A model generated the notes under the pieces. The model worked only from the letters and a program-made list of their open reading frames with translations, was not told the DNA's origin and searched no databases. From assembly GCF_026672375.1 (NCBI RefSeq), contig NZ_JAPPRA010000001.1:1426001-1490000 (forward strand): DNA of 64,000 nucleotides. The letters are read 5' to 3'. Made by a program: the position numbers and the translations under genes. This document shows, piece after piece, positions 27,195 to 34,024 of this stretch. How positions within the stretch are numbered: the stretch's first letter is position 1; each line of letters opens with the position of its first letter. The stretch comes from Caulobacter sp. SL161 (GTDB lineage Bacteria; Pseudomonadota; Alphaproteobacteria; Caulobacterales; Caulobacteraceae).

Positions 27195-28787
27195 ATGACC
27201 ATCAGCTTGACCTTCCACGGCGCGGCCGGCTGCGTGACCGGCTTCTGCGCCCGGCTTGTCACGCCGCGCACCACCGTGCTGATCGACTGCGGCATGTTCC
27301 AGGGCTCCAAGACCCTGAAGGCCCTGAACTATCAGCCGTTCCCGTTCGACGCGGGACAGGTCGACGCCGTGCTGCTGACCCACGCCCATATCGACCATTC
27401 GGGCCTTCTGCCCAAGCTGATGCTGGCCGGGTTCGAGGGGCCGATCCACACCACGGCCGCCACGCGGGACCTCTGCGCCGTCATGCTGGTCGACGCCGGC
27501 GGCATCCAGGAGAACGAGGTCGAGAGCCTAAACCGCCGTAACCTGCGACGCGGCTTCCCGCCGGTCGAGCCGATCTACACCGAGCGCGACGGCGAGCGGG
27601 TGGCCAAGCAGTTTCGCAAGGTCAAGCTGGGCGAACCCGTTCGCATCGCCGAAGACATCGTCGCCACCTGGTGGCCGGCCGGGCACATGCTGGGCGCGGC
27701 CTCGATCTCGGTCGATGTCGGCCCGGAGGGGAAGACCAAGCGCATCCTGTTCTCGGGGGATCTTGGCCCGGGCGGCAGTCCGTTCCTGGACGATCCTGAC
27801 GCCCCGATCGGCGTCGATCACCTCGTCATCGAGTCGACCTATGGCGACCGCGACCGCGTGGGGATCGACAGCGCCGCGCGCAAGCAGCAGCTGGCCGACG
27901 AGGTCCGCGCCGCCCATGCGGCCGGCGGGCCCCTGCTGATCCCGGCCTTCGCGGTCGAGCGCAGCCAGGAGCTGCTGATCGACCTGCTGGACCTGATGGA
28001 GCAGGGCGAGGTTCCCCGGGGCGACATCTTCCTGGACTCCCCGCTGGCCATCGAGGCCACCAAGGTCTTCCAGGAACGCGGCTGGAACCCGCGCACCCAG
28101 ACCAATCCGTTCGAAGCGCTGCGGCCCTCGCAGCATCTGCGGTTCCTCGACTCGCCCGCCGAGAGCGATGGCCTGGACCGGCTGAAGGGCTGGCACGTGA
28201 TCCTGGCCGCCAGCGGCATGTGCGACGCCGGGCGGGTTCGCAAACACCTGCAACGCCTGTTGTGGCGGCGCGAGGCGACGGTGCTGCTGTGCGGCTATCA
28301 GGCCACCGGCACGCTGGGCCGCCTGCTGGCCGACGGTCGCAACCGGGTGACGATCCGGGGCGACGAGATCAGCGTCCGCGCCCGCATCCGCCAGCTGGAC
28401 GCCTATTCCGGTCACGCCGACGCGACGGGACTGGTGCGTTGGGCCAGGGATCGCCTGCCGATCACGGGCTCGGTCTTCCTGGCTCACGGCGAACCCGACG
28501 CGACCGAAGGCTTGCGGCGGCGTCTGGTCGAGGCGGACTTTCCGGCCGAGCGCCTGGTGATCCCGGCGCTGGATGAGAGCTTCGCGCTCGACGGCGTGGG
28601 CGCGGCGCGACCGATCGGCGACGGACCGCCGCGCCTGCCGGCCGGCGCGCCTGGCAAGCTGGACTGGCACAATCAGCGGGTGGCGTTCCAGGTGGCCCTG
28701 GGCCAGGCGCTGGCCGCCGCGCCGGACGACCGCGCGCGCGAGGCCCTGCTCAAGGCGCTCACGGCGACGCTGGAGGGCTTAGGTTAG
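27195..28787 (+). CDS. Metallo-beta-lactamase / beta-CASP RNase-like protein
   Basis: Likely zinc-dependent nuclease related to CPSF73/Ysh1-type RNA-processing enzymes. The product has 530 residues. LLTHAHIDHSGLLPKL (about 61) is the HxHxDH zinc motif, AGHMLGAAS (about 159) supplies another His, and FSGDLGPGG (about 185) the bridging Asp. The beta-CASP domain runs from about 245 to 370 with LAASGMCDAGRVRKHL. The C-terminal RMMBL-type part has LDAYSGHADATGL and VFLAHGEPDATEGLR. The RNA target is unknown. A possible FixK box upstream suggests oxygen-linked control. Overlaps the CE12 gene stop by 4 bases. Confidence 0.9.
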   Translation: MTISLTFHGAAGCVTGFCARLVTPRTTVLIDCGMFQGSKTLKALNYQPFPFDAGQVDAVLLTHAHIDHSGLLPKLMLAGFEGPIHTTAATRDLCAVMLVDAGGIQENEVESLNRRNLRRGFPPVEPIYTERDGERVAKQFRKVKLGEPVRIAEDIVATWWPAGHMLGAASISVDVGPEGKTKRILFSGDLGPGGSPFLDDPDAPIGVDHLVIESTYGDRDRVGIDSAARKQQLADEVRAAHAAGGPLLIPAFAVERSQELLIDLLDLMEQGEVPRGDIFLDSPLAIEATKVFQERGWNPRTQTNPFEALRPSQHLRFLDSPAESDGLDRLKGWHVILAASGMCDAGRVRKHLQRLLWRREATVLLCGYQATGTLGRLLADGRNRVTIRGDEISVRARIRQLDAYSGHADATGLVRWARDRLPITGSVFLAHGEPDATEGLRRRLVEADFPAERLVIPALDESFALDGVGAARPIGDGPPRLPAGAPGKLDWHNQRVAFQVALGQALAAAPDDRAREALLKALTATLEGLG

Positions 28788-29641
28788 GGCAAGAGGTTGC
28801 GCCGCAGCTCCGGCGCGACGTCCGCCAGCGCCTTGGCGACCATGGTCGAGAACAGCGCCGCGCCCTCGGGGCCCAGGTGAGTGTAGTCGAACACCGGCTT
28901 GAAGCTGCCCATCGCGCCGGGCGGGGAGGGTGGCGCGGCCGGCGGACGGGGCGGGGCTGCGGCGCCGGGCAGGACCGGCTCATAGAACATCGCCCCCGTG
29001 GTGGTTCCCGACGCGGCCGCGGCGGCGACCTCAGGCGGGGGCGCCGCCTGGGCCAGGGCGAGCGCGGCCACGGGCCCCATGGCCTGGACGGCGTCGCGGC
29101 TCAGCGCATGCAGGTCCACCAGCGGGGTGTTGGTCTCGGCGGCCAGCTGGCGGATCGCCCGCGCCCAGGGGGCGAGGTCGTCGAACACCTGGCCGTTCTT
29201 GAACTGCCGGCGGATCAGGGGCGTGACCAGCACGGGCTTGGCGCCGGCCGTGCGCGCCTCTTCGACGAAGCGGCGCATGTTGACGGGAAACTCGGTGGCC
29301 AGGTCCGTCGAGCGCTCGGGGCGGCCGGGCTGGTCGTTGTGACCCAGCTGGATCAGCACGAAGGTCTGCTCGAACCCGCCCGTGCTGATCTCCTTCAGGG
29401 CCAGGGCCCAGGAGCCTTCCTCGCGATAGGTACGGCTGGACCGGCCGCCGCGTCCCAGGTTCACGCAGGCGATGTTCGAGGTCACATGCGTGGCGCAGAA
29501 CGCCCCGCCCCAGCCGCTGTTCACCGCCATGGTGGAGTCGCCCACGAGCACGATCTTCGACGCCTTGAAGATCGGTTCCTGGGCGTGGGCGGCGAGGGGG
29601 AGGACGAGGAGGGCGGCGGCGATGAGGAGGGGCTTCAGCAT
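28784..29641 (-). CDS. Secreted SGNH acetylesterase, rhamnogalacturonan type (CE12)
   Basis: Deacetylates pectin or xylan. The start ATG 29641 has GGAG 6 bases upstream (a GTG lies one codon earlier); 285 residues with a Sec signal ending AAHAQ. Block I is VLVGDSTMA (nucleophile Ser about 36), then NLGRGGRSSRTY (Gly block), QLGHNDQ (Asn block) and DYTHLGPEG (Asp/His pair near the end). Odd: a proline/alanine-rich insert (about 195-245, with APPRPPAAPPSPP) separates the core from the catalytic Asp-His block. Upstream lies a short family B repeat, then the GH43 gene on the same strand. Confidence 0.88.
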   Translation of the reverse strand: MLKPLLIAAALLVLPLAAHAQEPIFKASKIVLVGDSTMAVNSGWGGAFCATHVTSNIACVNLGRGGRSSRTYREEGSWALALKEISTGGFEQTFVLIQLGHNDQPGRPERSTDLATEFPVNMRRFVEEARTAGAKPVLVTPLIRRQFKNGQVFDDLAPWARAIRQLAAETNTPLVDLHALSRDAVQAMGPVAALALAQAAPPPEVAAAAASGTTTGAMFYEPVLPGAAAPPRPPAAPPSPPGAMGSFKPVFDYTHLGPEGAALFSTMVAKALADVAPELRRNLLP

Positions 29642-29665
29642 CACAACTCCGCAGCTCCAGCAACG

Positions 29666-29707
29666 CTTGTCATCCCGGAAGCGCGAAGCGCTACCCGCGA
29701 TGACAAG
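29666..29707. repeat. Dispersed palindromic repeat, family B, short form
   Basis: CTTGTCATC and GATGACAAG bound a 42-bp element with an internal AAGCGC/GCGCT-like stem. The ends match the long copies at 9431-9550 and 44751-44870, but the central arm is missing. Confidence 0.7.
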
Positions 29708-29727
29708 GATTTTCGGATGTTCGGGAG

Positions 29728-31356
29728 CTAGTCCAGCGCCCGGTACTTGAAGTTCCGGAACCGCGCCGAGCCCTTGCCGGCGGCGTAGATCCCCGGCTTC
29801 AGCATCAGGAAACCGCCGCGCACATTGTGGTGGTAGCCGCTGACTTCCATGCCGCGATCAAAGCGCTTCCAGGTCTTTCCCCCGTCGCCGCTGGTGTGGA
29901 AGGCGACGATGTGGCGGTTGTTGCGCAACCGCATCAGCATCTTGGCGCCGTGCGGGTTGGCGGGGCGGCCGCGCTCGATGCCGTACTGGTGGGTGACGAA
30001 GTTCTTCGCGTCGAACCCCAGGCCGCAATAGAGCTGGCGATCGTAGAACAGGATCAGGCCCGCGCGGGTCTCGGGCTCGATCTCGATCTCGCATTCGATC
30101 TCATAGGCCTGGTCGCCGTTGACGAAGATCAGCGGCGAGCCCGTGGACGGGGCTTCGCCCGCGCCCTTTAGGATCAGGGCGCCGCCCTCGCGCTTGATGC
30201 GGTCCTGCTCGCCGGGCTCGGGATCGAAGAAGTTCCACTGCACGCCGTACTTGTCGGTGGAGAAGTCGTCCGACAGCGCCATGCCGTGCGGGCCGGGCTT
30301 GCCGCCCTTGGGCTTGGGAATAGGCTGGGAGAGGTCGCCGCCGCCGATGTCGAACCAGCCGTCGGCCGTCCAGGTGACCGGGGCCAGCAGGGTCTGGCGG
30401 CCCAGGGTATAATAGCCGTTCTCGTAGCCGTGATAGACGGTCCACCAGTCGCCGGGCGTCGGGCCCTCGACCAGGGTGGCGTGGCCGCGCGACCACCACT
30501 TCTCGGCGTTGTCGACGGTGCGCACCAGCGGGTTGCGCGGATGGTCCTCCCACGGGCCGGCCAGAGACTTGGCGCGGGCGGCGATGACCATGTGCCCGGT
30601 CGGCGGGCCGGCCGTGCCGCCGACGGCGGTGATCATGTAGAAGTATTCGCCCCGGCGCATCAGCTTGGGGCCCTCGGGCGAGAAGCCCTCGACCTCCCAG
30701 TCGTCCGGATAGCGCCAGGGGTCATAGACATGCTCGGGCTTGCCCACGGTCGACAGGCCGTCGGGCGCCAGCTTGATGCGGTCGCCGCCCGACAGGAACA
30801 GCCAGCGCTCGCCCTTCTCGTCGACGATGTGGCCCGGATCGATATAGCGCGGCAGCTTCAGGTCGATCGGCTCGGACCACGGCCCTTCGATCTTGTCGGC
30901 CCAGATCACGTAGCTGGTGTTGTTCCCCGGGAACTTGGCCGGCAGGTAGATGTAGTAGCGGCCCTTGTGCTTGCAGAGCTCGGGGGCCCAGATCGAGCCG
31001 ACATTGGTCTTCAGCGTCGGGGCGACCGGCGTCCAGTTCACCAGGTCGCGGCTGTGCCAGATCAGCAGACCCGGATAGGCGTCGAACGAGCTGTGGGTCA
31101 TGTAGTAGTCGTCGCCGTCCTTCAGGATGGACGGGTCGGGCCGGTCGCCGGTCAGGATCGGATTGAGGAAGGTGCCGTCGCCCAGGTCGGCCTTGCGCTG
31201 GCCTTCGATCCCCTTGGTCCAGGTCGGACCGCTGGTGGGCTTGGCGGGAAGGAGGCCCATTTGGGCGGGGGCGGCCTGGCCGGCGGCGGGCAGGGCGGCC
31301 AGACCGGTACCGGTCAGCAGCGCGCCCAGAGCGCCTCGACGATGGATATCGACCAT
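29728..31356 (-). CDS. Exported GH43 beta-xylosidase / arabinofuranosidase
   Basis: Removes xylose or arabinose from xylan fragments. The start at 31356 (GGGAG 9 bases upstream) gives 542 residues; the frame stays open to 31410 through the operator region. MVDIHRRGALGALLTGTGLA looks like a Tat-type signal. The five-bladed propeller has GDRPDPSILKDGDDYYMT (catalytic base Asp near 74), SIWAPELCKHKGRYYIY (about 130) and VEGFSPEGPKLMRRG (acid Glu about 225). A C-terminal beta-sandwich (about 350-540) follows, as in larger GH43 enzymes. Upstream lies an ACCGGT-core site. Confidence 0.92.
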   Translation of the reverse strand: MVDIHRRGALGALLTGTGLAALPAAGQAAPAQMGLLPAKPTSGPTWTKGIEGQRKADLGDGTFLNPILTGDRPDPSILKDGDDYYMTHSSFDAYPGLLIWHSRDLVNWTPVAPTLKTNVGSIWAPELCKHKGRYYIYLPAKFPGNNTSYVIWADKIEGPWSEPIDLKLPRYIDPGHIVDEKGERWLFLSGGDRIKLAPDGLSTVGKPEHVYDPWRYPDDWEVEGFSPEGPKLMRRGEYFYMITAVGGTAGPPTGHMVIAARAKSLAGPWEDHPRNPLVRTVDNAEKWWSRGHATLVEGPTPGDWWTVYHGYENGYYTLGRQTLLAPVTWTADGWFDIGGGDLSQPIPKPKGGKPGPHGMALSDDFSTDKYGVQWNFFDPEPGEQDRIKREGGALILKGAGEAPSTGSPLIFVNGDQAYEIECEIEIEPETRAGLILFYDRQLYCGLGFDAKNFVTHQYGIERGRPANPHGAKMLMRLRNNRHIVAFHTSGDGGKTWKRFDRGMEVSGYHHNVRGGFLMLKPGIYAAGKGSARFRNFKYRALD

Positions 31357-31417
31357 AGTGTTTCTCCCTAACGCGAACTTATCTTGTTGAACCCAAGATA
31401 GCGGTAACATCGATTTT

Positions 31418-31431
31418 GTCTACCGGTGTCA
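31418..31431. promoter_or_regulatory. ACCGGT-core operator candidate before GH43
   Basis: GTCTACCGGTGTCA: the right half TGACACCGGT (other strand) is identical to the site before the carboxylesterase, while the left half is degenerate. It is 62 bases upstream of the start. Confidence 0.45.
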
Positions 31432-31445
31432 TCGTCGTTTTGAGC

Positions 31446-31480
31446 GAAAGAAAACGCCCGGAAGCGTAGCCTCCGGGCGT
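31446..31480 (-). terminator. Terminator of the MFS transporter gene
   Basis: On the minus strand ACGCCCGGA pairs with TCCGGGCGT, followed by TTTTCTTTC. It lies 44 bases after the transporter stop. A second hairpin of CCTCCCCC/GGGGGGAGG type, resembling family A repeats, sits at 31494-31518. Confidence 0.85.
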
Positions 31481-31523
31481 CTGATCTTTCTAGATCCTCC
31501 CCCGCTGGGGGGAGGATTATCGG

Positions 31524-32960
31524 TCACCCCTGCATCGCTTCCAGTTCCTTGCCGCGCGTTTCGTGGACCAGCTTCTGGACCAGGAAGAACGAGACGACGG
31601 CGCTCAGCGCATAGAAGCCGTAGGTCATCGGCAGGCTGGCCGCGGCCAGGGCCGGGAAGCTGACCGAGATGGCGAAGTTGGCGATCCACTGGGCGAAGCC
31701 GCAGACGGCCAGGGCCGAGCCGCGCATCTGGTTGGGGAACATCTCGCCCAGCATCACCCACATGACCGGACCCCAGGAGAGGTTGAAGAAGATCACATAG
31801 AGGTTCGCCGAGATCAGGGCGATGAGGCCGACCTGGTCGCCCAGGGTCAGGGCGCCGTTGACGGTGGTGGCGGTCGAGAAGCACCAGGTCAGCACGCCCA
31901 GGGTCACGGCCATGCCGGCCGAGCCGATCAGCAGCAGCGGCTTGCGGCCGATCTTGTCGATCAGGCCGATGGCCAGCAGACAGGCCAGGATCGACAGCGT
32001 GCCCGACAGAATGTTGATCTTCAGGCTGTCGTCCTCGGTGAAGCCCACCGACTGCCACAGCACCGAGCCGTAGTAGAAGACGATGTTGATGCCCACCAGC
32101 TGCTGGAACACGGCCAGGACCAGGCCCGCCCACAGGATGACACGCAGCTTCTTGGTCGTCGGATCCAGGAGGTCCGAGAACTTGGGCTTGTGGTCAGCCG
32201 ACAGCGAGGCGCGGATCTCTTCGACCTTCTTGGCGCCCTGGCCCGCGCCGAACAGGCGCGAGAGGATCGCCTCGGCCTGGGCGTCCTTGCCCTTGGCCAC
32301 GAGGTAGCGGGGGCTTTCCGGAATGCCCAGCAGGCACAGGAAGAACACGCCGGCGGGAATGATCTGCATCCAGAACATCCAGCGCCAGGCGGGCAGGCCC
32401 AGCCAGAACTCGGCCGTCGAGCTGCCGGCGCTGTGGGCCAGGGCGTAGTTGGCCACGAAGGCGCCGGTCAGGCCGGTGATGATCATGATCTGCTGCACGG
32501 ACGACAGACGGCCGCGGATGTTCGCGGGCGTCACTTCCGAGATGTAGACCGGGCACAGCACGCTGGCGGCGCCGACGCCCAGGCCGCCGATCAGGCGGAA
32601 GATGATGAACACGATCGAGCTCTCGGCCGCGCCCGTGCCGATGGCGCTGACCACGAACAGCAGGGCTGAGATGATCATCACGGTGCGACGGCCCCAGACG
32701 TCGGCCAGACGGCCGGCGGCGAAGGCGCCGATGGCGCAGCCGATCAGAATGGCGCCGACGTTCAGGCCGGTGCCCAGCTTGCTGAGGTTGAAGGCGCTCT
32801 CCAGGCCCTCTTGCGTGCCGTTGATGACGCCGCTGTCGTAGCCGAACATGAAGCCGCCGATCGTGGCGACGGCGACGATCGCGGCGACGAAGGTCATGTT
32901 GACCTTCCCGCCGTCCGCGCTCATGCCGGCGCTGGGACCGGCGTTGGATACTGAAGCCAC
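31524..32960 (-). CDS. xylE: MFS sugar (xylose) transporter
   Basis: Inner-membrane proton/sugar symporter of the sugar-porter family. The GTG at 32960 is chosen because GGGGAGGA lies 5-6 bases before it and gives 478 residues, the length I recall for C. crescentus XylE; ATG at 32975 overlaps that ribosome site. There are 12 membrane segments. Motifs are GYDSGVINGTQ (TM1), GRLADVWGRRTVM (loop 2-3), PESPRYLVAKGKD (mid-loop), QQLVGINIVFYYG (TM7) and DKIGRKPLLLIG (loop 8-9). The specificity for xylose is inferred from similarity and the nearby xyl genes. An ACCGGT-core site lies upstream. Confidence 0.88.
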   Translation of the reverse strand: MASVSNAGPSAGMSADGGKVNMTFVAAIVAVATIGGFMFGYDSGVINGTQEGLESAFNLSKLGTGLNVGAILIGCAIGAFAAGRLADVWGRRTVMIISALLFVVSAIGTGAAESSIVFIIFRLIGGLGVGAASVLCPVYISEVTPANIRGRLSSVQQIMIITGLTGAFVANYALAHSAGSSTAEFWLGLPAWRWMFWMQIIPAGVFFLCLLGIPESPRYLVAKGKDAQAEAILSRLFGAGQGAKKVEEIRASLSADHKPKFSDLLDPTTKKLRVILWAGLVLAVFQQLVGINIVFYYGSVLWQSVGFTEDDSLKINILSGTLSILACLLAIGLIDKIGRKPLLLIGSAGMAVTLGVLTWCFSTATTVNGALTLGDQVGLIALISANLYVIFFNLSWGPVMWVMLGEMFPNQMRGSALAVCGFAQWIANFAISVSFPALAAASLPMTYGFYALSAVVSFFLVQKLVHETRGKELEAMQG

Positions 32961-33041
32961 AGGTGTCCTCCCCATGGGGCCGTACCGGCCCGTTGATGCC
33001 CTACTGGTCCTTGTCGGACCTCTGGTTGCCGGCGACATTAG

Positions 33042-33055
33042 TGTTACCGGTATCA
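33042..33055. promoter_or_regulatory. ACCGGT-core operator candidate before xylE
   Basis: TGTTACCGGTATCA is a near-palindrome of the same TGNNACCGGTNNCA class as at 13227 and 31418. It is 82 bases upstream of the GTG start. Confidence 0.5.
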
Positions 33056-33225
33056 GCGCGCAAGCGGTGGTTCTGACGACCACATCGCCGACGCGCGGGA
33101 CTCACCCTGCGGCCGTATCGATAGCAGAGGGGCGGTGGTTTCCGCGACGGCGGAGTTGTCCGGCCCCCGGCGTTCCCAGCGCCCTGCGTTTATGTTAGCT
33201 ATATCTAGCTAAGTGGAGCGCGAGG

Positions 33226-33474
33226 ATGACCACGGTCAATATGCACGACGCCAAGAGCCAGCTCTCCAAGCTGGTCGAGGCGGTGGAGAAGGGCGAGATC
33301 GACGAGGTGATCATCGCCCGCCATGGCCGTCCCGCCGCGCGGCTGACGGCGTTGGAGCCTCGGCGCAAGATCGAACGTCGGATCGGGCTGGCGGCCGGCA
33401 TGTTCGTCGCGCCGGCCGATCCCCAAGCCGACGACGCCGAGGTCGCGGCGCTCTTTCTTGGACCGAACGGGTGA
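33226..33474 (+). CDS. Phd/YefM-type antitoxin
   Basis: Product of 82 residues. The N-terminal MTTVNMHDAKSQLSKLVEAV and DEVIIARHGRPAARL form the Phd/YefM DNA-binding fold. The acidic tail PQADDAEVAALFLGPNG would cover the toxin. A purine-rich GGAGCGCGAGG precedes the start. It overlaps the toxin start by 4 bases (GTGA). It probably represses its own operon with the toxin as corepressor, as is usual for the family. Confidence 0.88.
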   Translation: MTTVNMHDAKSQLSKLVEAVEKGEIDEVIIARHGRPAARLTALEPRRKIERRIGLAAGMFVAPADPQADDAEVAALFLGPNG

Positions 33475-33866
33475 AGCTTCTGCTCGACACCCACATCGCG
33501 CTCTGGTCGCTGACGGACGATGCGCGTCTGTCCGACGCGGCGCGCGCACTGATCCTGGATCCCGACAACGACATCTATGTCAGCGCCGCCACCCTCTGGG
33601 AGATCGCGATCAAGCATGGCTTGAACCGCAGCGGCCCCAACGCCATGCCGATCGGCGCGGCCGATGCGCGGCATCTCTTCGAGGCTTCGGGCTATGGGGT
33701 GATCCCCATCACGCCGGAGCAGGTCCTGATGGTCGAGCAGCTTCCGAAACGGCACGCCGATCCGTTCGACCGCGTCCTGATCGCCCAAGCCCTCACGGAC
33801 GCCTTGCGCCTGGTGACCCATGACGCCGTCGTGGCGTCCTACAATTCTCAGGTGATCCTAGTCTGA
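33471..33866 (+). CDS. VapC-type PIN-domain toxin
   Basis: Probable RNase toxin paired with the upstream antitoxin. The GTG at 33471 overlaps the antitoxin stop and gives 131 residues; a longer frame from 33213 runs through the antitoxin gene and is rejected. PIN-domain acidic residues are Asp6 (KLLLDTHIALW), Glu in TLWEIAIK (about 44) and Asp in KRHADPFDRVLIAQA (about 96). LRLVTHDAVVASY gives the last acidic position. It is a complete gene. Confidence 0.9.
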   Translation: MKLLLDTHIALWSLTDDARLSDAARALILDPDNDIYVSAATLWEIAIKHGLNRSGPNAMPIGAADARHLFEASGYGVIPITPEQVLMVEQLPKRHADPFDRVLIAQALTDALRLVTHDAVVASYNSQVILV

Positions 33867-34024
33867 GATATTCGGGTGTGGCGCGAATGCCACCCAGAGT
33901 CCTCGACCGGCAACATTGCCGAAAAGAAATTTGTTCCCGCGCGCCGGAGGGTCTTTACGGCTGGGGGTCGAGACCGCGCGGACGTCCGCAGCGTAACGCT
34001 CGACGCTTGAAGTTGAGGTCTCCC

